DNA of 64,000 bases from an uncultured Paraprevotella sp. (GTDB lineage Bacteria > Bacteroidota > Bacteroidia > Bacteroidales > Bacteroidaceae), in assembly GCA_944320775.1 (NCBI GenBank), contig CALUIV010000008.1, positions 33,386 to 97,385 of the forward strand, written 5' to 3'. Below the pieces are notes generated by a model. It was not told the DNA's origin, searched no databases, and was given only the letters and a program-made list of their open reading frames with translations. Shown piece by piece: positions 1-8,625 of this stretch. The stretch's first letter is position 1; each line of letters begins with the position of its first letter. The position numbers and the translations under genes were made by a program.

Positions 1-1490
1 TCGGATGTAATGCCCTTCGGACCTCACACAATATACCTGCTCCCGAGTTATTGGATTTGGCAGATAAAATGGGTTTTCTGGTGATGGATGAAGCTTTCGA
101 CTGTTGGAAAGCGGGTAAACAGCCGGGTGATTACGGCTCTTTGTTTGACGAATGGCATGAGAAGGACCTGAGGGCTTTGGTGTGCAGGGATAGGAACCAT
201 CCTTCGGTGATTTTGTGGAGTACGGGTAATGAAGTTTCCGAACAGTATCATCCGGAGTTGGGAATAGCACGCTATCTCACGGAGGTGGTACATCGGTATG
301 ACAAGACCCGTCCGGTTACCTTCGGAGCTTCCTATCCCAGTAAATCGGCCATGAACGGTACCGAACTACAGGTAGATGTACACGGTATGAATTATGCGGC
401 CGGTGTCTATGGGGGACCTGATTTTTACGGGGAGTTCCTGAACAAGGAAGGTCATGAACACTTGTCTGGCTTTTCAAGTGAAAGCAGTTCGACCATGAGT
501 TCCCGGGGGGAATATTTCCCTCGTAGATTTCATGTCTCATCCTACGACCTGAATGAACCGGGTTGGGGAGGATTGCCTGATCAGGAGTTCGCTGCCCTCG
601 ATCGTTATCCTGCTATTTGCGGAGAATTCGTGTGGACCGGATTTGATTATCTGGGAGAGCCTACTCCTTTCAACAGTGATCGGACCGTCTTGCTGAATCA
701 TGCGGCAGCTGTCAATGAGGAGGAACTGAAAAAGCAGGAAGAAGAGCTGAAAAGGATAGAACAGGATCGTCCTACGTCACGCAGCAGTTATTTTGGTATC
801 GTCGATCTGGCAGGTTTTCCTAAGGACCGTTATTACCTCTATCAGGCACGTTGGATGCCCGATTATCCGATGGTACATATCCTGCCGCATTGGAACTGGG
901 AAGGCAGGGAAGGACAGAAAGTACCGGTCTTCGTCTATTCGTCCGGTGATGAGGTGGAACTTTTCTTGAATGGTAAATCTTTGGGGAAGAAATTCAAACA
1001 GCCGTATGAATATCGTTTCCGCTGGGATAGTGTCCGTTATGAATCCGGTGAGTTGAAGGCAATCGCATATAAAGACGGTAAGAAATGGGCGGAGAAGCAC
1101 GTGCAGACAACCGGTAAGCCGGTAAAGCTGAAGCTGATCCCTGACAAGACAGTGCTGAAATCAGATGGCGAGGATCTGATTTTTGTACGGGTTTCTGTCC
1201 TGGATGAAGAGGGTAATGAAGTCCCCACGGCTGAACCTCTGATTACAAGTTCTGTGTCCGGACCTGGAATTATTGCAGCCACGGACAATGGCGACCCCAC
1301 TTGTCTGATTCCTTTTCATGAGCCGAAGAGGCCTGCTTTTAATGGCTTGTATTTAGCAATAGTAAAAGCAAGAAAAGGAAGTAAAGGGAAACTGCGTTTA
1401 CGGGTCGAGGCTGACGGACTGGGCAAGGAAGAATTTGATTTCCAGATTCAGAATAAGAGTGGCAAAAATGAACGTTTGTTGACTGATTGA
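1..1490 (+). CDS. Glycoside hydrolase family 2 (beta-galactosidase-like), 5' end outside window
   Basis: This is the C-terminal part of a GH2 enzyme. The frame is open from base 3, where GCNALRTSHN and then LLDLADKMGFLVMDEAFDCW match the classic GH2 catalytic-barrel signature, so the true start lies upstream. The acid/base Glu is probably in the STGNEVSE motif (bases 231-233). The nucleophile is probably the Glu in SSESSSTMSSRGEY (bases 480-482), followed by CGEFVWTGFDYLGEP. Residues beyond about base 890 form Ig-like beta-sandwich domains typical of long Bacteroidetes GH2 proteins. The family removes terminal beta-linked sugars (galactose, glucuronate, mannose) from glycans, usually in the periplasm; the exact specificity is not visible. 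A GH43-like gene follows after 100 bp on the same strand, so this is probably the tail of a glycan-use locus. Confidence 0.93.
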   Translation, partial: GCNALRTSHNIPAPELLDLADKMGFLVMDEAFDCWKAGKQPGDYGSLFDEWHEKDLRALVCRDRNHPSVILWSTGNEVSEQYHPELGIARYLTEVVHRYDKTRPVTFGASYPSKSAMNGTELQVDVHGMNYAAGVYGGPDFYGEFLNKEGHEHLSGFSSESSSTMSSRGEYFPRRFHVSSYDLNEPGWGGLPDQEFAALDRYPAICGEFVWTGFDYLGEPTPFNSDRTVLLNHAAAVNEEELKKQEEELKRIEQDRPTSRSSYFGIVDLAGFPKDRYYLYQARWMPDYPMVHILPHWNWEGREGQKVPVFVYSSGDEVELFLNGKSLGKKFKQPYEYRFRWDSVRYESGELKAIAYKDGKKWAEKHVQTTGKPVKLKLIPDKTVLKSDGEDLIFVRVSVLDEEGNEVPTAEPLITSSVSGPGIIAATDNGDPTCLIPFHEPKRPAFNGLYLAIVKARKGSKGKLRLRVEADGLGKEEFDFQIQNKSGKNERLLTD

Positions 1491-1590
1491 ACATTATAGG
1501 GACAGCACCCTTGCCTACGTGAGAGTGGTAACCCAAACAGATTCCGACTAATAATCTTTAGAAAGTAAATAGACCAAAAGAGAGAAGAAT

Positions 1591-3318
1591 ATGTATAAAA
1601 TGGGAATTATTGGCCTATTGCTGGCCTCGTTATGGGCTTGTGGTGTGGAAAAGCCAATTGAAACAGGAATTAAAGAAAATCCGTCTACTTTTTGTAATCC
1701 GCTGAACTTGGATTACCGCTTTATGAAAATTGATGGGGGAGATGGTATTCGGGAAGCTGCGGATCCGGTTGTGGTCCGTTATAAGGACAAATATTTATTG
1801 TTTGCGTCTAAGTCTTCCGGTTATTGGTATTCTTTTGACTTTAATACATGGACACATGTGGTGATACCGGATTCGGTGTTGCCGATAGAAGATTATGCAC
1901 CCGCTGTTATGGTGCAGGACGATTATGTTTATTATGTAGGTTCTACGCATGGTAAAGGAATGCTTTATCGTTCGAATCAGCCGGAATTGGGAAAATGGGA
2001 GAAGGTCAAGGAAATCTGGTCTTATTGGGACCCTGCCTTTTATATAGAAGGAGATAAGTTGTATCTGTATTATGGATGTTCTCCAGTGGATCCGATTTAT
2101 GTGGCTGTTCTGGATTTGAAAACATTGGAGGAAATAGAAAAGCCCAGACCTTGTCTGAACAGCGATATGCAACACCATGGCTGGGAACGTCCGGGTGAAT
2201 ACAATGAACTGACCCGGAGACCGTATATTGAAGGAGCTTGGATGACGCGACAAGGTGACAAGTATTATCTGCAATATGCCGCTCCCGGAACGGAATGGAA
2301 AACCTATGCTGATGGAACGTATGTGTCAGATTCGCCTGTTGGACCTTTTGTTTATGCACCGAACAATCCGGTTTCTTACAAGCCTGGTGGCTTTATTGGC
2401 GGGGCCGGTCATGGATGTCTTTTCCAGGTCGGTTCCAATTATTGGAAAGCTGCCACCAATTCGATTTCAGTCCGGCACATGTTTGAACGTCGTTTGTCTT
2501 TTTATCCTACTTATTTTGATACGAACGGTTATTTGTATTCCGAAACAGCTTTTGGGGATTATCCGATGTTTCTGCCTGCGGAAGAAGAAAGAACAGCCGT
2601 GCGTCCGGAATGGATGTTACTGTCATTCCGAAAACCGGTTACTGTTTCTTCCGTGAAAGAAGATTTTGGTGTGGAGAATATGGTAGATGAAGATGCCCGA
2701 ACTGCATGGGTCGCAAATTCCAATCAGGAAGAATGGGTACAAATTGATCTGTTGAATCAGTGTCAGGTTTGTGCAATACAAGTGAATTATGATGAATATG
2801 GAGCCTGTCAGAAAGGAATAGTACCTGGTATTTATCAGAGTTATGTACTCCGTGCTTCCAGGAATGGTAAAGATTGGTATGTAATTGCCGATAAAAGTCA
2901 GAAAAAGACAGATACTCCTCATGATTACATCGAATTTGAAGTTCCGTTCGATGCCCGTTTTATCAGGTGGGAGAATAAGGCTTATACTGTTTCTTCAAAC
3001 GTTTCGTTACGTGAAATTCGTGTCTTTGGAAAAGGATATGGGAAAAAACCGGAGGCGGTACAAGGTTTGCATGTCGAAAGAAATGCCATGGATGCCTGTA
3101 AATGTCGTCTTACATGGAATCCGGTCAGTAATGCTGACGGTTATATTATTCGTTATGGTGTATCTCCCAATAAATTGTATAACAGCATTCAAATATTTAA
3201 TGATTCCGCACGATTGGATTTCAGTAGCTTGAATGCAGACCAGAATTATTATTTTTCGATAGCTGCATATAATGAGAATGGAATAAGTCAATATTTGACA
3301 AGTTCAGATAAGCGTTAA
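1591..3318 (+). CDS. GH43-like lipoprotein with discoidin (F5/8C) and FnIII modules
   Basis: 575 residues. The N-terminus is a lipoprotein signal with a lipobox ending at Cys17 (LASLWAC). A five-bladed propeller of the GH43/GH32 type covers about residues 30-340. Three likely catalytic carboxylates are visible: Asp58 in AADPV (base), Asp147 in YWDPAF (pKa modulator) and Glu214 in PYIEGAWM (acid). Residues about 345-485 resemble a discoidin/F5-8C (CBM32-type) carbohydrate-binding module, and about 490-575 a fibronectin type III domain. GH43 enzymes hydrolyse arabinosides, xylosides or galactosides. The lipid anchor suggests display in the periplasm or on the outer membrane. The gene sits 100 bp behind the GH2 gene and is followed by a hairpin terminator. 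Substrate unknown. Confidence 0.88.
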   Translation: MYKMGIIGLLLASLWACGVEKPIETGIKENPSTFCNPLNLDYRFMKIDGGDGIREAADPVVVRYKDKYLLFASKSSGYWYSFDFNTWTHVVIPDSVLPIEDYAPAVMVQDDYVYYVGSTHGKGMLYRSNQPELGKWEKVKEIWSYWDPAFYIEGDKLYLYYGCSPVDPIYVAVLDLKTLEEIEKPRPCLNSDMQHHGWERPGEYNELTRRPYIEGAWMTRQGDKYYLQYAAPGTEWKTYADGTYVSDSPVGPFVYAPNNPVSYKPGGFIGGAGHGCLFQVGSNYWKAATNSISVRHMFERRLSFYPTYFDTNGYLYSETAFGDYPMFLPAEEERTAVRPEWMLLSFRKPVTVSSVKEDFGVENMVDEDARTAWVANSNQEEWVQIDLLNQCQVCAIQVNYDEYGACQKGIVPGIYQSYVLRASRNGKDWYVIADKSQKKTDTPHDYIEFEVPFDARFIRWENKAYTVSSNVSLREIRVFGKGYGKKPEAVQGLHVERNAMDACKCRLTWNPVSNADGYIIRYGVSPNKLYNSIQIFNDSARLDFSSLNADQNYYFSIAAYNENGISQYLTSSDKR

Positions 3319-3340
3319 TTATTATAATATCAGTTTTTTG

Positions 3341-3373
3341 TGTCTCCGCAATGTAGAATTGTGGAGACATTTT
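3341..3373 (+). terminator. Hairpin terminator after GH43-like gene
   Basis: Arms 3341-3352 and 3358-3369 (TGTCTCCGCAAT / ATTGTGGAGACA, one G-T wobble) with a 5-nt loop, followed by a short T run. It lies 22 bp after the stop codon. Confidence 0.7.
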
Positions 3374-3500
3374 ATGGGGTACGTTCAGTATCTTTTTCAT
3401 ATAGGTGATTTTTGATTGAATTGAGTTTCTGTTGTTTCACTTTTGTTCATTTTTTCTTATTTGTTTATCATTAATATTCGTAAATAAGGTCTTTCTAGAA

Positions 3501-3528
3501 AAATATCTGCATATTTATGCAGATATTT
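3501..3528. repeat. Perfect 12-bp inverted repeat
   Basis: AAATATCTGCAT at 3501-3512 and ATGCAGATATTT at 3517-3528 are exact reverse complements around a 4-nt spacer. It could be an operator or a stem in a transcript. There is no T run, so a terminator role is unlikely. Confidence 0.6.
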
Positions 3529-4034
3529 GTTGCGATTATTCCCAAAATATTCTGTTTTTCTGCATAAATTTTAGTTTCTTATACTTTGTTTTTAGCTGAA
3601 AACAGATCTTTCAGATGCCCGCTTCGATCGGACCTGATGCTGATCTCGTCGGAATATGGTCGTGGTCATCTTGTTTATTTGTCTATTTTTTTTCGTTTCT
3701 GGGGCCTGTTTCATGCTGGATTGCTTGTTCTCTTATACAGAAATTCTGGTTTTATATAACTGTATTCTAGTCGGTTACGTACATCTAAATCACTCTATAC
3801 TTCTGTTTTTCTGTTCTTTTGAACCGAAGGGTAAAAAATCAGAAGTATTACTGAATGAAAATATGCGATTTTTACTTTTTTGTTCTATCTGTTTGAAGGA
3901 CTTTGGGAATGGGTTTGGAAAAAGCTTACATGGATCAATGCTCCAAAATAGTTCGGTTTTGGATTTGAATTTTATAGGTAGAAAAATAAGCTCAATATTG
4001 CAGAGTCTTTTTGTGAGTATCTGGTTATTTTCAT

Positions 4035-4058
4035 AAAAGTATACTTAAGTACACTTTT
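4035..4058. repeat. 24-bp near-perfect palindrome upstream of the 4169 gene
   Basis: The palindrome is centred on CTTAAG at 4044-4049. All base pairs match except one (4041/4052). It lies about 110 bp before the 4169 start codon, where a regulator site would be expected. Confidence 0.5.
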
Positions 4059-4168
4059 TATAAAAATAATCGTTTTTTTCTTTGGTTATTTCTAGTTTTT
4101 TTTTTTTCTTTACTCGTGGATATTTATACATATTCATATGTCCAATTAATCATTAAGATAAATCAGCT

Positions 4169-5047
4169 ATGAAGTACATTTTCAGTCTTTTGGTTTTGTG
4201 TTTCTGTCTGCTTCCGGTGCAGGCAGAGGAGCGGATTCTGTTGCCTTTCGGCGTTCAAGGTGTGCCTTATTATGAAGGGCCTGAAGCGGATTATATGGAT
4301 GGCTTTGCCATAGACGGGCAGGGTAATCTGTATTTTACTGGCGGAGGGGCAGAGCATCCGGTTCTTTTCTGCTATTCTCAGAAAGAGCGGAAAACGTTGT
4401 ATCGGGTATCCTTGCCGGATGCCACTTCCGGTGCGCTGTGTTATACTGACGGAAAACTTTATCTCTTGGAGCAATGGCGCAAAGGGGCAACTCATGATTT
4501 GACGCTGACGCAAATCAATCCGTCCGACGGAAAAATTCTTTCGCGGAAAAAACTGAATTGTCCAGATGGTTTCTCCAACAGTATTTTTACGGATAATCAG
4601 ATTTCAGTAAAGGAGACAAAGATGAGTGATAAAGGGGAGGTCACAGGCGTCGACTTTAAATATTGTCTGTATGACCTTCAAGGCGAAATAACGAAACGCC
4701 AGATGGATGCTCCTTACGATTTGGATGACAAGGTGTTGTCGTCTTTCGCAGACGGTTCTTCTACGCAGTATGTCGGCCGTTATCAGAACGGATATGTCTT
4801 TTATGATGCTTGTCCTGAAAACCAGTACGATTGGAGTGTATTTGTCTGGGTGGACGGTCAAGGCCGGAAAATCAAGCAAAGCAAGGCTTTATACAAGAAA
4901 GATATCGGAGGTCCGATGATGTCTTCTTCAGAAGGAAACCCCGAAGAACACAAAAAGATAGCCGGCGATTTCCTTTATCTGCTCGGTGAGAAAGACAATG
5001 CGCTCTGCGTCAACAAATATTCGCTGAAAGAACTTTTTGCGGATTGA
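4169..5047 (+). CDS. Secreted protein of unknown function, probable beta-propeller
   Basis: 292 residues with a clear signal peptide (hydrophobic IFSLLVLCFCLLP followed by VQAEE). The mature part has short repeats of the type DGQGNLYF, DGKLYLLEQ and QNGYVFYD, which suggest a beta-propeller of the SMP-30/NHL or WD-like kind. No catalytic motif is recognised. It is preceded by the long AT-rich region with palindromes and followed, after about 140 bp, by another exported protein on the same strand. Function unknown. Confidence 0.75.
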   Translation: MKYIFSLLVLCFCLLPVQAEERILLPFGVQGVPYYEGPEADYMDGFAIDGQGNLYFTGGGAEHPVLFCYSQKERKTLYRVSLPDATSGALCYTDGKLYLLEQWRKGATHDLTLTQINPSDGKILSRKKLNCPDGFSNSIFTDNQISVKETKMSDKGEVTGVDFKYCLYDLQGEITKRQMDAPYDLDDKVLSSFADGSSTQYVGRYQNGYVFYDACPENQYDWSVFVWVDGQGRKIKQSKALYKKDIGGPMMSSSEGNPEEHKKIAGDFLYLLGEKDNALCVNKYSLKELFAD

Positions 5048-5190
5048 GTAAAAGGCGGTTGAGGCTTTAATATGGCATAAATATTCATGTGGCCGTTTTG
5101 CAGATTGATTTGACTTTGATTGGAGTTGATTTGGAACAAAAGATATATTGAAATCTTGAATTCATGTTTAACCTTAAAATAATCTGGATT

Positions 5191-6516
5191 ATGAACAAAA
5201 AGCATTTATTGCTGGTTCTCATGTTGTTGAGCGCGTTGCCAGTTCTTTCACAACGCAAATATTCAAAGGATATTCCCACCTTGGTGGATGCTTATCAAGT
5301 CTGGTCGTTGGACAAATCTTCCAAAGCCAAACAAACAGCTTTCCTGACAGCCTTCCCAAAGAACTGGTATGACTTCCGTTCCATATACGATCACTACGAC
5401 TATCGGATGGACGGATATGACCGCCTGTACAAAGAGGCACATAATCATATAGCCGCACTCACTTCTTTGGATCAAGTGGACCGTTCCGCCTTGGCCGGCA
5501 CGCTGATCGACCTCACCTATGGCAGTTGCTGGGATGCGGATGCACCGAATTATTTGCAGGATGTCTTACACGAACTGATGTCGAAAGAGGCTGATGTCTT
5601 TTTCCGTGAACTGTCCAAAAGAAGATCAGCACAACAGTTTGATTTCTGGGCCTTCTACTGGTCCGGTTTGTATGAAAACCAAAAGTATCAGGACGAAGCA
5701 GACGATTTGAAAGAACGCATGCAGGCCCAATATCCGGATGTAACCCGGGGAATGGTCCTGGCCTGTGAGTATTACAATGGTTCGGCCACGTTCATGACTT
5801 TTTCCAATCAGGAAACTGCTACGCTGACGGTTGAAGACGCTTCTGCCTACGACTACCAGCCGGAGTTTCCCCTAAGTGTGCAGGTACTTTGTCTGGGGAA
5901 AATGCAATGGCCGGAAGGGTATCCCGAAGATCAGCTGATATCGGCGGATGTTCATTTTGAAATCGGACGTGACGGCAGTCTGAAACAGATTGTTTGCCAT
6001 TCAGAATCTCCTGAGGTGAAAAAAGAACTGGAACGGATGACAGCTGCATTTCCTAAAGCTCTGCCCGCATGGAAAGACGGAAAGCCGGTGGCTTGTTCGT
6101 GCACCATGCAGGTACGCTTGCATAAAGGACAGTTGAAGAAGGCGGAACAAGAGGAGACAGAATGGAATAAGATGGTACAATCAGAAGTCGTTTATGTTGA
6201 TCCGGAAGTAGAAGCGGTTCCTTCTGACGGAAGAGAAGCCGTTGTAGATTATTTGTATCGCCATCTGCCTAAAGATTTTTCCGGTAGCTTGATTTATACG
6301 TTCAAAGTGCAGACGGACGGACAGATTGCAGATATAGAGTGCATCCGGAACAGTGGGGTAGATCAGGTACATAAAAAACAGGCAGACCGGATATTCAAAG
6401 AAATCAGTAAAAAGTTCCGTTGGCGCCCGATGCAGGTTCATGATAAGTTCTATGAATGCAAAATGACTTTACCTGTAAGAGACCGGTTGCTGACAGCTGC
6501 GGATGGAAACAACTGA
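5191..6516 (+). CDS. Exported protein with two TonB-C-like domains
   Basis: About 441 residues from the chosen ATG at 5191, which gives a normal signal peptide (MNKKHLLLVLMLLSALPVLSQ). An in-frame ATG at 5164 would put a poor extension in front of it. The first about 200 residues are helical, tryptophan/tyrosine-rich and not recognised. Two later segments (about residues 235-320 and 350-440) each resemble the TonB C-terminal fold, with the pattern of a Val/Phe-rich strand, DG-x-L or DGQI, and a P-x-W or W-RP stretch before the last strand. Proteins with such domains but no N-terminal membrane anchor are common in Bacteroidetes and of uncertain role. A strong terminator follows. Confidence 0.72.
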   Translation: MNKKHLLLVLMLLSALPVLSQRKYSKDIPTLVDAYQVWSLDKSSKAKQTAFLTAFPKNWYDFRSIYDHYDYRMDGYDRLYKEAHNHIAALTSLDQVDRSALAGTLIDLTYGSCWDADAPNYLQDVLHELMSKEADVFFRELSKRRSAQQFDFWAFYWSGLYENQKYQDEADDLKERMQAQYPDVTRGMVLACEYYNGSATFMTFSNQETATLTVEDASAYDYQPEFPLSVQVLCLGKMQWPEGYPEDQLISADVHFEIGRDGSLKQIVCHSESPEVKKELERMTAAFPKALPAWKDGKPVACSCTMQVRLHKGQLKKAEQEETEWNKMVQSEVVYVDPEVEAVPSDGREAVVDYLYRHLPKDFSGSLIYTFKVQTDGQIADIECIRNSGVDQVHKKQADRIFKEISKKFRWRPMQVHDKFYECKMTLPVRDRLLTAADGNN

Positions 6517-6562
6517 GATATTGTCATGTAATCTTTCAAGCATTTGACTCGATTTGTCAAAT

Positions 6563-6602
6563 AAAAAAAGTCGCATTCTATCTGAGGAATGCGACTTTTT
6601 TT
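6563..6602 (+). terminator. Strong intrinsic terminator
   Basis: GTCGCATTC (6570-6578) pairs perfectly with GAATGCGAC (6587-6595) across an 8-nt loop, flanked by A7 and T7. It lies 46 bp after the stop of the TonB-C-like gene. Confidence 0.9.
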
Positions 6603-6749
6603 GGATGGGCTTCCAGTAATTGTAGTGATAAGTTGTGTATAAAAAGAAAACCGCGAAACATAACTTGCTATATTCGTATGAATTCCTTAATATTGTATTT
6701 AATTGAAAAAATAAAAGATGCGATTCATGTCGCATGGATTATAATAGAA

Positions 6750-7811
6750 ATGAAAAAAGTTGGTTTTGTTGTACTTGCAGCATTATTGTTGTTTGCTTGT
6801 AAAAAGGAAGACAATAATAAGGTAGAGTTTCGTGCTCTGTCTTTCAGTTCTATAGTATCGGATACGTTGAAAATAGATTCGGTGCACATGAGTACCTTTT
6901 TTTCTAATCCGACTTCGCTTTTCGTCATTGATGATTCATTGTTGCTCGTGTTTGACGATGACAGAAGCGATAAACTTTGCCATTTTATTCATACGAAAGG
7001 ATCTGTAGTTAAAAGTTTTGGTGAAAGAGGACGAACGCGCGGAGAATTTATTTTTCCGCAAGGATTGTCTTTGTCCAAGGATAAGAAGACTTGTTGCGTG
7101 TACGATTATAATACGCAGTGTAATGTTTGCTTTTCCGTAAAAGAGGCATTGGGTGGAGGTAATCCAGTGCAAGATGTGATAAGAATGGAAGACGTGGAAA
7201 GCGAGCAACCTGTGGAGCACCGTTTCTATCAAGTCTTGGCTTTATCAGACAACCGTTTCCTTGGATTTGGTAATCATCCAGAGAATAGGGTTCAAGTCTT
7301 TAATAAATCAAAGATACTTGCCACATATTCGGATTTTCCGGTTCTTGACGAAAAAGAAGAGAACAATAGGTCTATTTGGAGCAATTTGGCATCTTTTGGT
7401 GTTTCTCCTGATGAAAAACATGTCGTTATAACCACTGGAATAGGGGCGGCATTTGAGATCTTATCTTTGAACGGAGAAAAAATAAGCCATAAGTTGGTGA
7501 AAGGTTTTTACGCTCCAAAATATTCCGTTGCCCAAGGTGCCGTTCCGGTTTGTGTCATCGTATGTCCGGAAACTGTAGTCGGATTTAATGCCTTGCATGT
7601 GGCAAATGATTGTTTTTATGCTGTGTTAGCCGGGCCGGAAGAACGGTACAATGAAATCTTGCAGTTTAATTTTAATGGGGAATGTGTGCATAGATATTGT
7701 CTTCCGTCAGATATTGTTTATATAAATTGTATGACTGTCGATGAAGGAAGGCTTTGGGCTTTTGTAGAAAATAAGGATGGTGAAATAAAACTTATAAAGG
7801 CCAGGATATAA
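6750..7811 (+). CDS. BF3164-type lipoprotein (predicted six-bladed propeller)
   Basis: The start at ATG 6750 is chosen because it begins a lipoprotein signal (MKKVGFVVLAALLLFAC, lipidated Cys17). The frame is open further upstream, but that part overlaps the terminator. The 353-residue product matches the Bacteroidetes family known as BF3164-like lipoproteins, predicted to form a TolB-like six-bladed propeller; FGERGRTRGEFIFPQGLSLS is a typical blade segment. The molecular role of the family is unknown. Codon use is AT-rich compared with the housekeeping genes to the right. The gene ends 9 bp before a short tandem repeat and converges with the tRNA operon. Confidence 0.8.
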   Translation: MKKVGFVVLAALLLFACKKEDNNKVEFRALSFSSIVSDTLKIDSVHMSTFFSNPTSLFVIDDSLLLVFDDDRSDKLCHFIHTKGSVVKSFGERGRTRGEFIFPQGLSLSKDKKTCCVYDYNTQCNVCFSVKEALGGGNPVQDVIRMEDVESEQPVEHRFYQVLALSDNRFLGFGNHPENRVQVFNKSKILATYSDFPVLDEKEENNRSIWSNLASFGVSPDEKHVVITTGIGAAFEILSLNGEKISHKLVKGFYAPKYSVAQGAVPVCVIVCPETVVGFNALHVANDCFYAVLAGPEERYNEILQFNFNGECVHRYCLPSDIVYINCMTVDEGRLWAFVENKDGEIKLIKARI

Positions 7812-7820
7812 AGTCAACCA

Positions 7821-7862
7821 GAAATATCTGCTGATCCCTGATCCGAAATATCCGCTGATCCC
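7821..7862. repeat. Short tandem repeat, 24-bp unit
   Basis: The unit at 7821-7844 is repeated for 18 more bases at 7845-7862 with one change (GAAATATCTGCTGATCCC versus GAAATATCCGCTGATCCC). It lies exactly at the outer edge of the duplicated tRNA-Asp segment. Confidence 0.6.
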
Positions 7863-7888
7863 CTATATTCTGCTTCAGCCCGGAAACG

Positions 7889-7924
7889 AAAAAAGCTCTG
7901 ATTCTGTTGTGAATCAGAGCTTTT
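7889..7924 (-). terminator. Terminator of the tRNA operon
   Basis: On the minus strand a perfect AAAAGCTCTGATTC / GAATCAGAGCTTTT hairpin with a 6-nt loop ends in a U run, about 20 bp after the tRNA-Asp CCA end. Confidence 0.88.
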
Positions 7925-7944
7925 CCTAATTTTGCTTTGTAAGC

Positions 7945-8021
7945 TGGCGGTGCGTACGGGACTCGAACCCGTGACCCCATGCGTGACAGGCATGTATTCT
8001 AACCAACTGAACTAACGCACC
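7945..8021 (-). tRNA. tRNA-Asp (GTC), CCA encoded
   Basis: The cloverleaf is complete: acceptor GGTGCGT/ACGCACC, D arm TTCAGTTGGTTAGAA, anticodon loop CTGTCAC with anticodon GTC, T loop TTCGAGT. The CCA is encoded after discriminator G. It is the last gene of the five-gene tRNA operon and is duplicated at 61947. Confidence 0.97.
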
Positions 8022-8031
8022 TCGGTTTTAG

Positions 8032-8104
<73 letters not shown>

Positions 8105-8112
8105 ATTTGGAG

Positions 8113-8195
8113 TGGGTGGTGATGGATTCGAACCACCGAAGGCGTAAGCCAGCAGATTTACAGTCTGCCCCATTTGGCCACTCTGGTAACCACCC
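8113..8195 (-). tRNA. tRNA-Tyr (GTA)
   Basis: Acceptor GGGTGGT/ACCACCC, anticodon loop CTGTAAA with anticodon GTA, and the long variable arm expected of bacterial tRNA-Tyr. No CCA is encoded. Confidence 0.96.
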
Positions 8196-8212
8196 TTTTC
8201 TCTTTTGTTGAG

Positions 8213-8286
8213 TGACTCCCACAGGATTCAAACCTGTAACCTTCTGATCCGTAGTCAGATGCTCTATTCAGTTGAGCTAGGGAGCC
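8213..8286 (-). tRNA. tRNA-Arg (ACG)
   Basis: Acceptor GGCTCCC/GGGAGTC (one wobble) and anticodon loop CTACGGA with anticodon ACG, which is normally modified to ICG by TadA and reads CGN codons. No CCA is encoded. Confidence 0.95.
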
Positions 8287-8309
8287 TCAATCTAATTGAG
8301 AATTTTTAG

Positions 8310-8384
8310 TGGGCGTTGACGGATTCGAACCGCCGACCCTCTGCTTGTAAGGCAGATGCTCTGAACCAGCTGAGCTAAACGCCC
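8310..8384 (-). tRNA. tRNA-Val (TAC)
   Basis: Acceptor GGGCGTT/AACGCCC and anticodon loop CTTACAA with anticodon TAC. It is the first gene of the tRNA operon, about 47 bp after the promoter -7 element. Confidence 0.96.
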
Positions 8385-8430
8385 GTTTCGTGAACTTCTT
8401 TCGTTTGTTGTTCGTTCCCGAAAGCGAGTG

Positions 8431-8461
8431 CAAAGGTACGCATTTATTTTTAATCTGCAAA
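8431..8461 (-). promoter_or_regulatory. Bacteroidetes-type promoter of the tRNA operon
   Basis: On the minus strand, TTTG (8458-8461) is separated by 19 bp from TACCTTTG (8431-8438), matching the TTTG-N19-21-TAnnTTTG consensus of the primary sigma factor of Bacteroidetes. The region GAAAATTTGCAGATT and CTTTGCACTCGC is shared with the promoter of the second tRNA-Asp gene. Confidence 0.9.
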
Positions 8462-8567
8462 TTTTCGGGCAACTTTTTTTTGATACTTTTATCGAATATG
8501 ACGTAAAAAAGACCCTTTATAGTGTTGTATCTGTTTGATTGTAAATAAAATAATGTTGAATAAAAAA

Positions 8568-8609
8568 GAGCATAAAAAATTTCATATAAGATAGAAATTT
8601 TTTATGCTC
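8568..8609 (-). terminator. Terminator of the C10 protease operon
   Basis: Perfect 16-bp arms (GAGCATAAAAAATTTC / GAAATTTTTTATGCTC), 10-nt loop and a U run on the minus strand, 17 bp beyond the stop codon of the lipoprotein gene. Confidence 0.85.
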
Positions 8610-8625
8610 TCATGAGAATGAATAA

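Larger units (their letters stand above)
3374..4168. other. AT-rich gene-free stretch of about 800 bp
   Basis: No convincing gene is seen on either strand. The one open frame of 126 codons (3656-4036) has a composition expected of translated AT-rich noncoding DNA. Two palindromes are annotated separately (3501-3528 and 4035-4058). A patch at about 3605-3660 is richer in G and C than its surroundings and could be a remnant of an older gene, but I recognise nothing in it. Confidence 0.6.
7863..8021 (-). repeat. 159-bp duplicated segment, copy A (tRNA-Asp plus terminator)
   Basis: Read on the minus strand, this is the same as 61947-62105 on the plus strand except for two substitutions (one in the terminator stem, one in the GGGCTGAAG / GGGCGGAAG stretch). 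The identity begins exactly at the first base of tRNA-Asp and ends at CAGAATATAG. The two copies are in opposite orientation about 54 kb apart. Confidence 0.9.

Noticed and set aside
3656-4036. Open frame of 126 codons in the AT-rich gap
   Set aside because: Composition is like translated AT-rich noncoding DNA (many Phe, Leu, Ser, Cys), with no family likeness and no start context.
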